A stretch of DNA of 64,000 nucleotides, from NCBI GenBank assembly GCA_026002815.1, contig BPGB01000002.1:124001-188000 (forward strand). The letters are read 5' to 3'. The translations under genes and the position numbers were made by a program. Below are positions 56,478-63,877 of the stretch, in pieces. The DNA is from Candidatus Woesearchaeota archaeon. GTDB taxonomy: Archaea > Nanobdellota > Nanobdellia > Woesearchaeales > UBA9642. The notes beneath the pieces are model-generated. The model saw nothing but the letters and a program-made list of their open reading frames with translations. It was not told the origin of the DNA and ran no database searches. Each line of letters starts with the position of its first letter. The stretch's first letter is position 1.

Positions 56478-56553
56478 TCCGTGGTAGCTCAACAGGCAGA
56501 GCAGGTGGCTGTTAACCACCGGGTTGGGGGTTCGAGTCCCTCCCACGGAGCCA
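56478..56553 (+). tRNA. tRNA-Asn (GUU)
   Basis: Acceptor TCCGTGG/CCACGGA, anticodon loop CTGTTAA (GTT), T loop TTCGAGT, CCA encoded. Confidence 0.95.
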
Positions 56554-56571
56554 ATTTAAACGAGGTGAAAT

Positions 56572-56916
56572 ATGATTCAATATGCGTCTTGTAGAAGAAT
56601 AGATAATATTATCATTTTTTATTTATTGTTTTCAGCTAAACAAATTTCAATTGAATCTAATTTCATAAAAGAGAAAGTCCCAGGTTTACTTTTATCAGTC
56701 TATATGGATGATAAAATTCTAGAAAAATATGAAATAAATTTTCCCGATTTTGAGAATTATGAAATAATTGGATATAATATTCAACCATACCGATGTGATG
56801 TTATTTTAACACCAGTTGGGTTTGTTGATGATATAGATCAAATATCGTGTGATATAGAATCTGATAAAATTAATATTGATAATAAAATAAAATTTGCGGC
56901 TATTTGGTTGGCTTAA
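56572..56916 (+). CDS. unknown protein
   Basis: 114 residues; strand-rich (IIFYLLFSAKQISIESNFIK, RCDVILTPVGFVDDIDQISC). GAGGTG precedes the ATG 19 bp after tRNA-Asn. No family recognised. Confidence 0.45.
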   Translation: MIQYASCRRIDNIIIFYLLFSAKQISIESNFIKEKVPGLLLSVYMDDKILEKYEINFPDFENYEIIGYNIQPYRCDVILTPVGFVDDIDQISCDIESDKINIDNKIKFAAIWLA

Positions 56917-56942
56917 ATAAATAAAGTTAAGAAGGTGATGTG

Positions 56943-57725
56943 ATGATTATCAATAGTAATTTTCATGATTATTATGACGTTGCAATGAAACATATTGTGG
57001 ATAAGGATATTGTTTATCATCGAGTAAATAAAGGAAACGAAAAATGTTATAGTAAAAAAGAACCCCCAATGTATGGGGAGTATATTCAATTTCCTAGGGA
57101 AATTGAATTTAAAATTTTAGATAGACATAATATGTATTATTCTAATTTTTTTCATTTCTTAATTGGATTTTGTGGAAATATTTATCCTTTGGTTTTAGTT
57201 AGAAAGACTATTCCTGGTCCTGATGTTTATGCTTACGATATCGATACCTTAGAAAAGGCTATAAATATAAAAGAAAATTCACCAAAATTTATTGAAGAGT
57301 TTTATAAAATCCCAAGATTTGCATATAATTTAAAATATACAGATTATCAATTTTATCGGGATTTTTATTTTAATCCTAAAACATTTAATTTTTTAAAAAA
57401 CTATTTTCAAATTTATAATACTCCTATTTTTGTATTAGAATCTTTTCATCGTGATGATCAGCATTATCAGATTATTCATAATCAAATTAAATGCAAACTT
57501 TCTCTTCACCGTAGATTAGATGATTTTATGTTTTATACTGTAAAAGATACGTTTAGCGCATATCAGGAAATTTCTATGTATATTTCTGGTGTTTTGGGAA
57601 ATAATACTATTCTTCAAGAAAATATTCCTGATGAAATTATGAGAGATATGAAAGGTTTTAATGATTGGTCTTTTAAACGGGAATCTCCTGGACCTAGAAA
57701 AGAAAGAAGAAAAAAGAAAAAATAA
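56943..57725 (+). CDS. conserved-type large-phage protein, unknown function
   Basis: 260 residues. YISGVLGNN and the final MKGFNDWSFKRESPG resemble a protein found in many large phages (the last motif as KGFDxWSFR/K). It ends in a Lys/Arg tail. The start is ATG 56943 after AAGGTGAT. Aromatic-rich middle. No enzymatic motif seen. Confidence 0.5.
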   Translation: MIINSNFHDYYDVAMKHIVDKDIVYHRVNKGNEKCYSKKEPPMYGEYIQFPREIEFKILDRHNMYYSNFFHFLIGFCGNIYPLVLVRKTIPGPDVYAYDIDTLEKAINIKENSPKFIEEFYKIPRFAYNLKYTDYQFYRDFYFNPKTFNFLKNYFQIYNTPIFVLESFHRDDQHYQIIHNQIKCKLSLHRRLDDFMFYTVKDTFSAYQEISMYISGVLGNNTILQENIPDEIMRDMKGFNDWSFKRESPGPRKERRKKKK

Positions 57726-57738
57726 ATAAAATTAAAAA

Positions 57739-57814
57739 GCCACCGTAGCTCAATTGGCAGAGCATCCGACTTGTAATCGGAAGGTTGTGAGTTCAAGTCT
57801 CACCGGTGGCTCCA
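57739..57814 (+). tRNA. tRNA-Thr (UGU)
   Basis: Acceptor GCCACCG/CGGTGGC, anticodon loop CTTGTAA (TGT), CCA encoded. Confidence 0.95.
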
Positions 57815-57910
57815 TCTACATTTAAAATCTATTAATAAATAGATCGACTGATATTCACACCATGCGATTTTAATTTTTTAACTCCCCTTTTAAATAAAAA
57901 GTTGTATATC

Positions 57911-57929
57911 TATATATATAAATAAGTGG
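57911..57929 (+). promoter_or_regulatory. T4-late-type promoter for tRNA-Leu and ncRNA
   Basis: TATATATATAAATAAGTGG with TATAAATA at 57917-57924, 13 bp before tRNA-Leu. It would give a late tRNA-ncRNA transcript. Confidence 0.6.
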
Positions 57930-57941
57930 AAGGAAGAGATT

Positions 57942-58028
57942 GCCCGAGTGGCCGAACTGGCATAGGCGGCGGACTTAAAATCCGCTGGGAGAAATCCCAT
58001 GTGGGTTCGAATCCCACCTCGGGCACCA
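57942..58028 (+). tRNA. tRNA-Leu (UAA)
   Basis: Class II tRNA with acceptor GCCCGAG/CTCGGGC, anticodon loop CTTAAAA (TAA), a variable arm with TGGGAGAAATCCCA, CCA encoded. UUA is the commonest Leu codon in the AT-rich genes. Confidence 0.95.
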
Positions 58029-58460
58029 AAATTAACTTGGGAAACGAACCTGGTTGGATGGAGACCTCATATGAGTGCCACCAGGGAATCCTCCGGTGCA
58101 GGGTTATGGCGCACTTTTCCCCACACCGGAGAAGTACCAGTAAAGTGCAGGGCGGTCGCGGCCCCTGGGATTGAGAAATCAATCCCGCCGTTAAATGCCA
58201 CCGGGGGTCGAAAGGCGTGGTCGAGCCAGAGCCCTCCCACCTTCTGGTGGGTAGTTCTCAAATCGATAAGTTACCGGGGCCTTCTAGCTACCGACTTCTC
58301 CACCGGTGGTTAGAATGGTAACCTGGTAGCGATTTTTACCGGGAAGCGATAGAAAGTGGCCCGCTATCGCTTCAATCCCATCGGCCTGGAGGAGACAAGT
58401 ATAGCATGACTGGGCAGGGGCACATGAAGTTAGCGTGAGTCTCCTACGCTAACTTTTTTT
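58029..58460 (+). ncRNA. large structured RNA downstream of tRNA-Leu
   Basis: About 430 nt, GC-rich, without a credible coding frame. Perfect helices: 58049-58054/58080-58085, 58091-58098/58124-58131, 58167-58174/58179-58186 with a GAAA tetraloop, 58236-58241/58246-58251, 58344-58351/58365-58372, and a terminator stem 58427-58436/58446-58455 followed by seven T. GTCTCC in the terminator loop pairs with GGAGAC at 58391-58396. It is not RNase P, tmRNA or a tRNA intron by the signatures I can check. Large ornate phage RNAs near tRNAs (GOLLD, ROOL) are the nearest concept. Confidence 0.65.
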
Positions 58461-58481
58461 ACTTTGTGGAGGATTTTAAAA

Positions 58482-58964
58482 GTGAATATAAAGGAAAAAA
58501 TTTTACAGCTATATCCTGAATTTGATACAGTTTATGGTCCATATATTAGAAAAGATCAAAGACAGCATTATATTTTATATAATAAAAAATTAAAAATGAA
58601 GAAAACTGTATCTTATTCTAAAATACTTGTGGAAATTAATTTAGGAAGAAAATTAGTTTCGAATGAAACAGTAGATCATATTGATGGTAATGTATTAAAT
58701 AATGATTTATCTAATTTACGGATTCTTGATAGAAAAGAACATATTAAAATAGATGTCAAACGAAGAAAACCTATTTATGCACAATGTATGATGTGTGGTA
58801 AAAAATTTGAAATCACAAGAAATCAATTAAGAAAGGATAGAACAGGAGTCTTCTGTTCTCGACAATGTTCAGGAAAATATGGATCGCTTGTGCGATCTGG
58901 AAAAATAAAAAAGTTTAATATTGTGAAGTTTAATTGTGAGTATTATTCACATAAAGTGAGGTGA
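58482..58964 (+). CDS. HNH homing endonuclease
   Basis: 160 residues. The HNH core VDHIDGNVLNNDLSNLRIL (NUMOD-less HNH_3 type) is followed by a Cys4 zinc module CMMCGKKFEITRN...CSRQC like those in the portal intein. The start is GTG 58482, nine bases after TGGAGGA; a TTG at 58464 lies upstream of the Shine-Dalgarno. As a free-standing homing nuclease it probably spreads with its flanks, which include the ncRNA and tRNA genes. Confidence 0.8.
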   Translation: MNIKEKILQLYPEFDTVYGPYIRKDQRQHYILYNKKLKMKKTVSYSKILVEINLGRKLVSNETVDHIDGNVLNNDLSNLRILDRKEHIKIDVKRRKPIYAQCMMCGKKFEITRNQLRKDRTGVFCSRQCSGKYGSLVRSGKIKKFNIVKFNCEYYSHKVR

Positions 58965-58967
58965 AAA

Positions 58968-59168
58968 ATGAAAAGCATCGCAATTGATTCGATGATCGCA
59001 GCTAGAATTGCCCGTAGGTGGTCAGACTACGGGTATATCGATATTCCCGAAGTAATATTGCGCACTGGAGCGGTATTAATTCGGGATTATGAGGGTCAAT
59101 GGTTCCTTTCGTCTTACACTGAGGACGAAAGGGACATAATCCCGATCCTTCGGGATTCGGGATTGTAA
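58968..59168 (+). CDS. small GC-rich protein
   Basis: 66 residues (IARRWSDYGYIDIPEVILRT, EGQWFLSSYTEDERDIIPIL). The gene is GC-rich unlike the genes around it, and contains hairpin-forming repeats (GTAGGTGGTCAGACTAC, TTCGTCTTACACTGAGGACGAA). Function unknown. Confidence 0.5.
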   Translation: MKSIAIDSMIAARIARRWSDYGYIDIPEVILRTGAVLIRDYEGQWFLSSYTEDERDIIPILRDSGL

Positions 59169-59177
59169 GTAATCAGT

Positions 59178-59254
59178 GGCCCCGTAGCTCAAGTGGTGAG
59201 AGCTACCGGCTCATAACCGGTTGGTTCCAGGTTCGAATCCTGGCGGGGCCACCA
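59178..59254 (+). tRNA. tRNA-Met (CAU), elongator type
   Basis: Acceptor GGCCCCG/CGGGGCC, anticodon loop CTCATAA (CAT), CCA encoded. The anticodon stem lacks the GGG/CCC of initiators. A lysidine-modified Ile tRNA cannot be excluded. Confidence 0.93.
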
Positions 59255-59288
59255 TTTTTTTAAAGTTTTTTAAGTCGGGAGTAAAAAA

Positions 59289-59726
59289 ATGAACACTAGT
59301 TTTAACTTTTGGGTAAGTATAATTCTTTTAAATACTTTAAAAAGAAAAAATTGTGGGGATTATTCAGTTATTCCTATTTATCATTATTATGATAATGCAG
59401 AAAAAATAGGCTTAATTTCATATGAAAAATTTATTTTATTTTATAATGATGAAGATAAAAACAAAGATTTAAATTTAAGAAATAATTTTTTGAAAATTTT
59501 AGAAAAAGAACTCAAAAAAGTTGGTTTAGATTATTTTTGTCATGACGATACAATTAATATTTATTGGAAAGTAAATCCTGAAACTGATATAATTAAAAAA
59601 GAACCTAAATGCGAGTGTGGAAGTGATAAAATTCTTATCAGTAAGACTACCATTTTAATGGGGAAGCTATTTCAATATTATAAATGCTTCGATTGTGGCA
59701 ACAACCGAAGCAGAAAATTGGATTAA
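59289..59726 (+). CDS. unknown protein with C-terminal zinc ribbon
   Basis: 145 residues. The first 110 look globular and strand-rich (DYSVIPIYHYYDNAEKIGLI). The end is a Cys4 ribbon (CECGSDKILISKTT, YYKCFDCGNN). It lies between two tRNAs. No family recognised. Confidence 0.5.
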   Translation: MNTSFNFWVSIILLNTLKRKNCGDYSVIPIYHYYDNAEKIGLISYEKFILFYNDEDKNKDLNLRNNFLKILEKELKKVGLDYFCHDDTINIYWKVNPETDIIKKEPKCECGSDKILISKTTILMGKLFQYYKCFDCGNNRSRKLD

Positions 59727-59732
59727 GGGTGT

Positions 59733-59818
59733 GCCCGAGTGATGGAATGGCAGACATGCCGGACTCAAAATCCGGTGGGAATATTCCCGTGTGGGTTCGA
59801 ATCCCACCTCGGGCACCA
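59733..59818 (+). tRNA. tRNA-Leu (CAA)
   Basis: Class II tRNA with the same acceptor as tRNA-Leu (UAA), GCCCGAG/CTCGGGC; anticodon loop CTCAAAA (CAA); CCA encoded. Confidence 0.95.
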
Positions 59819-59838
59819 GTTAATAAATCGGTAAATTC

Positions 59839-59876
59839 AACTTGAGATAAATAAAAATTTATCTCAAGTTTTTTTA
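59839..59876 (+). terminator. intrinsic terminator
   Basis: AACTTGAGATAAAT with its complement and a T run, closing the tRNA transcript. Confidence 0.85.
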
Positions 59877-59895
59877 TTTTTTAGGAGGATTTTTT

Positions 59896-60363
59896 ATGAT
59901 TTATATTGTCGATAAGGGTGATATATTAAATTTTGATGTTGAAGCATTAGTAAATCCAGTAAATTGTATGGGAATTATGGGAAAAGGATTAGCTTTGCAA
60001 TTTAAACGGTCTTATCCGGAAAACTTTAAAGCATATGTTGATTTTTGTAAAAAGGAAAATTTAAAACCTGGAAAATTGTTCGTTTATGAGACAATGCTTT
60101 TTTCAAATCCTAAATATATAATTAATTTTCCTACAAAGATTCATTGGAAAGATTATTCAAAATTAGAATATATTGTATTAGGTTTAAAAGCATTAAGAAA
60201 TGTAATTATTGAACTAGATATAAAGTCGATTGCTGTTCCAGCTTTGGGATGTGGTCTTGGTGGATTGGATTGGGAAAGTGTTTTATATTCTATAAAAGAA
60301 GAACTAAAAAATATCCCGTCTAGTGTTTTTGTTTTTTCTCCACAAAAGGGAATTGAAACATGA
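59896..60363 (+). CDS. DarG-type macrodomain protein
   Basis: 155 residues, a single macrodomain. ALVNPVNCMGIMGKGLALQF, YPENFKAYVDFCK, YIINFPTKIHWKDYSKLEYI and VPALGCGLGGLDW follow the N-terminal domain of DarG, which removes ADP-ribose that the toxin DarT places on DNA. The C-terminal DarT-binding domain of DarG is absent and no DarT gene is visible. A phage copy could reverse host DarT attack. It is coupled to the next gene by an ATGA overlap. Confidence 0.75.
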   Translation: MIYIVDKGDILNFDVEALVNPVNCMGIMGKGLALQFKRSYPENFKAYVDFCKKENLKPGKLFVYETMLFSNPKYIINFPTKIHWKDYSKLEYIVLGLKALRNVIIELDIKSIAVPALGCGLGGLDWESVLYSIKEELKNIPSSVFVFSPQKGIET

Positions 60364-60716
60364 AAAATGAAATGGAACTTGATGGAAGATTAAAATTAGC
60401 TCAATTTTTATTAGATAAAAATGAATTTTTTGGATATTGGTTTGATGTATTACGATTTTTTGAACTAATGATTGATCGATTTATTATTTATTTTAAATAT
60501 CAATCACCCGATAAGGGGGATGATTTTTTTAGAAAATTAGAAAATATGAAGAAAATAATTTTTGATATTAAATGTTTATATAATACTAATTCTGAAATTC
60601 ATGAAAATACTGGAATTATTGTATATAAAAATGATGAAGTTACATTGAAAATAAAAGAAAAATTACAAAAATTATTTAATATATTTAGTGAAGTATTTCT
60701 CCATTTAAATGATTAA
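60360..60716 (+). CDS. unknown protein, three-copy family (copy 3)
   Basis: 118 residues. GYWFDVLRFFELMIDRFIIY and LFNIFSEVFLHLND match the 50963 and 55798 products. This copy is the most diverged. Translation is coupled to the macrodomain gene. Confidence 0.5.
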   Translation: MKNEMELDGRLKLAQFLLDKNEFFGYWFDVLRFFELMIDRFIIYFKYQSPDKGDDFFRKLENMKKIIFDIKCLYNTNSEIHENTGIIVYKNDEVTLKIKEKLQKLFNIFSEVFLHLND

Positions 60717-60726
60717 AGGAGAAAAG

Positions 60727-61629
60727 ATGTGTAAAAAATATAAATTAGAACCTGGAATGGAAATTCGAGATGTAAATTTACAAGGATTGGATTTAAAGGG
60801 AATCGATTTATCGAATGCAGTTTTAAATAATGTTAATTTAATGAGATCTGATTTATCAGAAGCAAATTTAGAAGGTGCTAAAATTATTAATTCGAATTTA
60901 AATGAAGTGAATTTATCAAAAGTAAAAGCAAATTATGTAAATTTTTATCAATCATCCTTAATTAAGGCACAATTTTGGGGGGCGTCCTTAGAATATAGTA
61001 TTATGGATAATGTAAATGCATATTATACTAATTTTGATAATACGAATATATCATATTCAAAATTTCGCTATAGTAATTTTATGTATTCTTCATTTTATAG
61101 AACAATAGGAAAAGAATGGGATGCTATTAGAAATAATTTTGATAATGCCAGATTTAATTTTGCAGATTTAGAATCAACTATTTTCTTAAAATCTAATTTT
61201 AATGAAGCATCATTTTTCAATGTAAATTTAGAAAAAGTTGATTTAAGTTATACGAATATTACATTAACTACATTTAGAAACTGTAATATGAAAAATACCG
61301 TACTTCCGTCCCCAGGTATGATTTTATTAGCAAACTGGGGCGGATATGATTCAGATGATATTTCAATGTTAATGAAATTAGATGCATCAGCGCACCCCGA
61401 GCCAGAAAAATTTGATAAATGGGCATTAGGAGAAGGTTGTCCTTATACAAATGTAAATTTTAATAGAGCAGCATTATTTTTAGAAAATAGAAATTATTGG
61501 AATTCAAAAAAAGATTTTCCTACATTGTGGGAAGCAGTATATATTATCATGAAAAAATATTGTCCTAGTTGGAATTATTTACTCGAAAGAGATAAAAATG
61601 AAAGCCGAATTAACTCTACCAAAATGTAA
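60727..61629 (+). CDS. pentapeptide-repeat protein
   Basis: 300 residues. Residues about 18-195 are A(N/D)L-x-x type repeats (for example LSEANLEGAKIINSNLNEVN) that would form a right-handed quadrilateral beta helix. The last 95 residues are a separate domain (ILLANWGGYDSDDISMLMKL, TLWEAVYIIMKKYCPSW). Some repeat proteins mimic DNA and act on gyrase; here the role is unknown. The start is ATG 60727 after AAGGAG. Confidence 0.75.
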   Translation: MCKKYKLEPGMEIRDVNLQGLDLKGIDLSNAVLNNVNLMRSDLSEANLEGAKIINSNLNEVNLSKVKANYVNFYQSSLIKAQFWGASLEYSIMDNVNAYYTNFDNTNISYSKFRYSNFMYSSFYRTIGKEWDAIRNNFDNARFNFADLESTIFLKSNFNEASFFNVNLEKVDLSYTNITLTTFRNCNMKNTVLPSPGMILLANWGGYDSDDISMLMKLDASAHPEPEKFDKWALGEGCPYTNVNFNRAALFLENRNYWNSKKDFPTLWEAVYIIMKKYCPSWNYLLERDKNESRINSTKM

Positions 61630-62095
61630 GATTTGCAATTTGTCTGCGGAAGATATTTTTGAATATTATGCATTAGCTCAAAGTAGTGATGTGTCTATCC
61701 GGACATATATAACATTATATGAAGACACTTATGATTTTGATACTAATACATTTATTTGTATGCATTGTAATTCAGTTAAAATGAATCAAAAAATGGAATT
61801 ACCGAAAATAGTTTATAACTTTGATCATATTCAAACAATTAAAATATATGGAAAAACTTCTATTAGATATGATCTAGATGAAAATTCAGAACCAGAATAT
61901 ATCCTGGGTGTTTTACAAGGTACACAAGCAGTAAAATCTATTATAGAAATATATGATTCAATTAAGAAATTAAGAGAAAAATGTATAGATACGAATTCAA
62001 ATTTTTCTTCCATTGAAATTCTCAATCAAGTATTGAAAATTATAAAAGATAAAATGATAAATATTGGTATTCTTATCAAAAGCGAAAAGTTATAG
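61598..62095 (+). CDS. unknown protein with zinc motif
   Basis: 165 residues. CKICNLSAEDIF and ICMHCNSVKM form a Cys4 zinc site; the remainder is mixed alpha/beta. It overlaps the pentapeptide-repeat gene by 32 bp in another frame, with AGAGAT before its ATG. Confidence 0.45.
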   Translation: MKAELTLPKCKICNLSAEDIFEYYALAQSSDVSIRTYITLYEDTYDFDTNTFICMHCNSVKMNQKMELPKIVYNFDHIQTIKIYGKTSIRYDLDENSEPEYILGVLQGTQAVKSIIEIYDSIKKLREKCIDTNSNFSSIEILNQVLKIIKDKMINIGILIKSEKL

Positions 62096-62114
62096 ATTAA
62101 AAGGAAAGTATAAA

Positions 62115-62348
62115 ATGGAAACGAATAATAATGATCTGTTTAAAATTCGTGATATGATAAATTCATATCGTAAGGAATTCGGTCCCAATTTTGAAATTAG
62201 TTTAGTTGAATTTACAGAAAAATTAATTAATTCTCATTCATATTTAAGAAAATTGAATCATAAAAGGATTCAACATTATGTATCTTTACCTAAGTGGAAG
62301 AAATGGCTCATTGAAAAATTAAATTTATTTGAAGATGATGATAATTAA
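62115..62348 (+). CDS. small unknown protein
   Basis: 77 residues, charged and helical (IRDMINSYRKEFGPNFEISL, PKWKKWLIEKLNLF). The start is ATG 62115 after AAGGAAAG; an earlier in-frame start lies inside the upstream gene. Confidence 0.45.
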   Translation: METNNNDLFKIRDMINSYRKEFGPNFEISLVEFTEKLINSHSYLRKLNHKRIQHYVSLPKWKKWLIEKLNLFEDDDN

Positions 62349-62463
62349 TTAAAATTATATAAGGTAGGTATTATATATTATTAATAAATTATGAAATATT
62401 ATTAATGGTTTATATGGAGGGAGGAGGTAAACTATTAACCTTCTTTAAAAGGAGGGGAAGGAT

Positions 62464-62652
62464 ATGGAAATTAAATGTAAGTGTCCATATTGTGAAGTGA
62501 TTTATTCCAAAAATGTAGATCGTTGGGCTGACCACCCGACACGTCTACATCGATTGTATTGCGAAAGATGTAAAAATATCATTAATAATGTCGGTTATAC
62601 TGAATATAAATTACGTCTTGAAGAACAACGAACAACGGTATTGATCTCATGA
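62464..62652 (+). CDS. small zinc-ribbon protein
   Basis: 62 residues. CKCPYCEVIYSKNVD and LYCERCKNIINNVGY; same layout as the 39607 product. GGAGGGGAAGGAT precedes the ATG. Overlaps the next gene by 4 bp. Confidence 0.5.
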   Translation: MEIKCKCPYCEVIYSKNVDRWADHPTRLHRLYCERCKNIINNVGYTEYKLRLEEQRTTVLIS

Positions 62653-62999
62653 AAGAAACTATAGAATCAATTTTGAAAAATCAGAAATACGTTTATTTAG
62701 ATGAAAAAGAAAATTATATAGAAGATGAAATATTTTCATCATTTTCTAAAGATATGAAATATTTTTATAAAATTGATTATAATTATGATAAAGATCATAT
62801 TGAATATAAAAAATATATTATTTCTGATAAATTGACACTTTTTAGATTAATGTGTTGTCTTCATGATTGGGATTATGATAAAAGTGATGATTATAATGAA
62901 TATGTAAAAGGGCAGAGACAAAGAAAGAGAATAATGTCGTGTCTTGATATGTCTAAAAATAAAGAAGAATTATTAAAATATTTAAAATTGTATCTTTAA
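62649..62999 (+). CDS. unknown protein
   Basis: 116 residues, Tyr/Lys/Asp-rich (FYKIDYNYDKDHIEYKKYII), ending in a helix. ATGA overlap couples it to the zinc-ribbon gene. No family recognised. Confidence 0.45.
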   Translation: MKETIESILKNQKYVYLDEKENYIEDEIFSSFSKDMKYFYKIDYNYDKDHIEYKKYIISDKLTLFRLMCCLHDWDYDKSDDYNEYVKGQRQRKRIMSCLDMSKNKEELLKYLKLYL

Positions 63000-63011
63000 A
63001 AGGAGAAAAAG

Positions 63012-63656
63012 ATGAATGTAGAAGGTATTAGATTTTTAAATCAAAATGTTACAATCATAAACGCACAAAGCCCATCTGAAGTAGCCAATCTATTAGAGAT
63101 GGCAGGCCGAACCTGTTATAAATCAGAGTCGCGTGGCAATCCTGAAGAATTTATTAAAAAACTAATAGAACGGGGACATGAATCGGTCATTGAACATATT
63201 AATTTTACTGTAAAATTTACGACAAACCGTGGAGTAACTCACGAATTAGTAAGGCATAGAATAGCGAGTTATTCACAAGAAAGCACAAGATATTGTAACT
63301 ACAATGGAGAAATGAAGTTTATTTATCCTGTTTGGGTAAATAAATCTTTTGAAGATTGGGTGCTAGAGGGGTGTGAAACACTTTCTTCCGATGGGGAGTT
63401 TTATGCTTCATGTGTAGAGGCTGCAAATAGATATAGATCATTATTAAGTAAAGGGTGGAGACCAGAAGAGGCGCGAGAAGTTTTGCCAAATGCATTGGCA
63501 ACTGATATTGTTGTAACAGCTAATGCCAGAGAATGGCGTCATATTTTTAAACTCAGGACGTCAAATAAATCTCATCCTCAAATTCGATTTTTAATGACAG
63601 CGTTATTATTAAGTTTTTCAACGATGTATCCTTTTCTATTTGAGGATTTAAAATGA
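63012..63656 (+). CDS. thyX: flavin-dependent thymidylate synthase ThyX
   Basis: 214 residues. The ThyX signature RHRIASYSQESTRY (Arg81 to Tyr94, RHRxxSxxxxSxR) and ESVIEHINFTVKF are intact. It makes dTMP from dUMP using FAD, NADPH and methylene-tetrahydrofolate. With the deaminase at 22.5 kb it forms a dTMP supply route suited to an AT-rich genome. AGGAG precedes the ATG. Confidence 0.92.
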   Translation: MNVEGIRFLNQNVTIINAQSPSEVANLLEMAGRTCYKSESRGNPEEFIKKLIERGHESVIEHINFTVKFTTNRGVTHELVRHRIASYSQESTRYCNYNGEMKFIYPVWVNKSFEDWVLEGCETLSSDGEFYASCVEAANRYRSLLSKGWRPEEAREVLPNALATDIVVTANAREWRHIFKLRTSNKSHPQIRFLMTALLLSFSTMYPFLFEDLK

Positions 63657-63871
63657 AGAAAAAACTCATACTTGAATTTGATGAAGAAGATGCGGGAATG
63701 GAATTGATTTATATTCATGCGCCTAGACTTCATTCTGTTTTGACAGAATTGCATAATGAAATCAGAAGTTATATGAAACATGGGCATCAATTTCCTAATG
63801 CGGATACTGCTTTTAGTCATATTTATCATAATTATTTAATGGATATTGTCCATATTTTATATGGAGATTAA
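63653..63871 (+). CDS. small unknown protein
   Basis: 72 residues (LILEFDEEDAGMELIYIHAP, VLTELHNEIRSYMKHGHQFP). The start overlaps the thyX stop (ATGA), so translation is coupled. Related small acidic proteins occur in other phages, but no function is known to me. Confidence 0.5.
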   Translation: MKKKLILEFDEEDAGMELIYIHAPRLHSVLTELHNEIRSYMKHGHQFPNADTAFSHIYHNYLMDIVHILYGD

Positions 63872-63877
63872 GTTAAA

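Noticed and set aside
57910-58313. Frames overlapping tRNA-Leu and the downstream RNA
   Set aside because: They include the tRNA sequence, have no ribosome site, and the helices explain the low stop density.
58029-58460. RNase P RNA, tmRNA or tRNA-Leu group I intron
   Set aside because: No GAAAGTCC/ACAGAAA-type RNase P core, no tRNA-like ends or tag frame of tmRNA, and the tRNA-Leu is uninterrupted.
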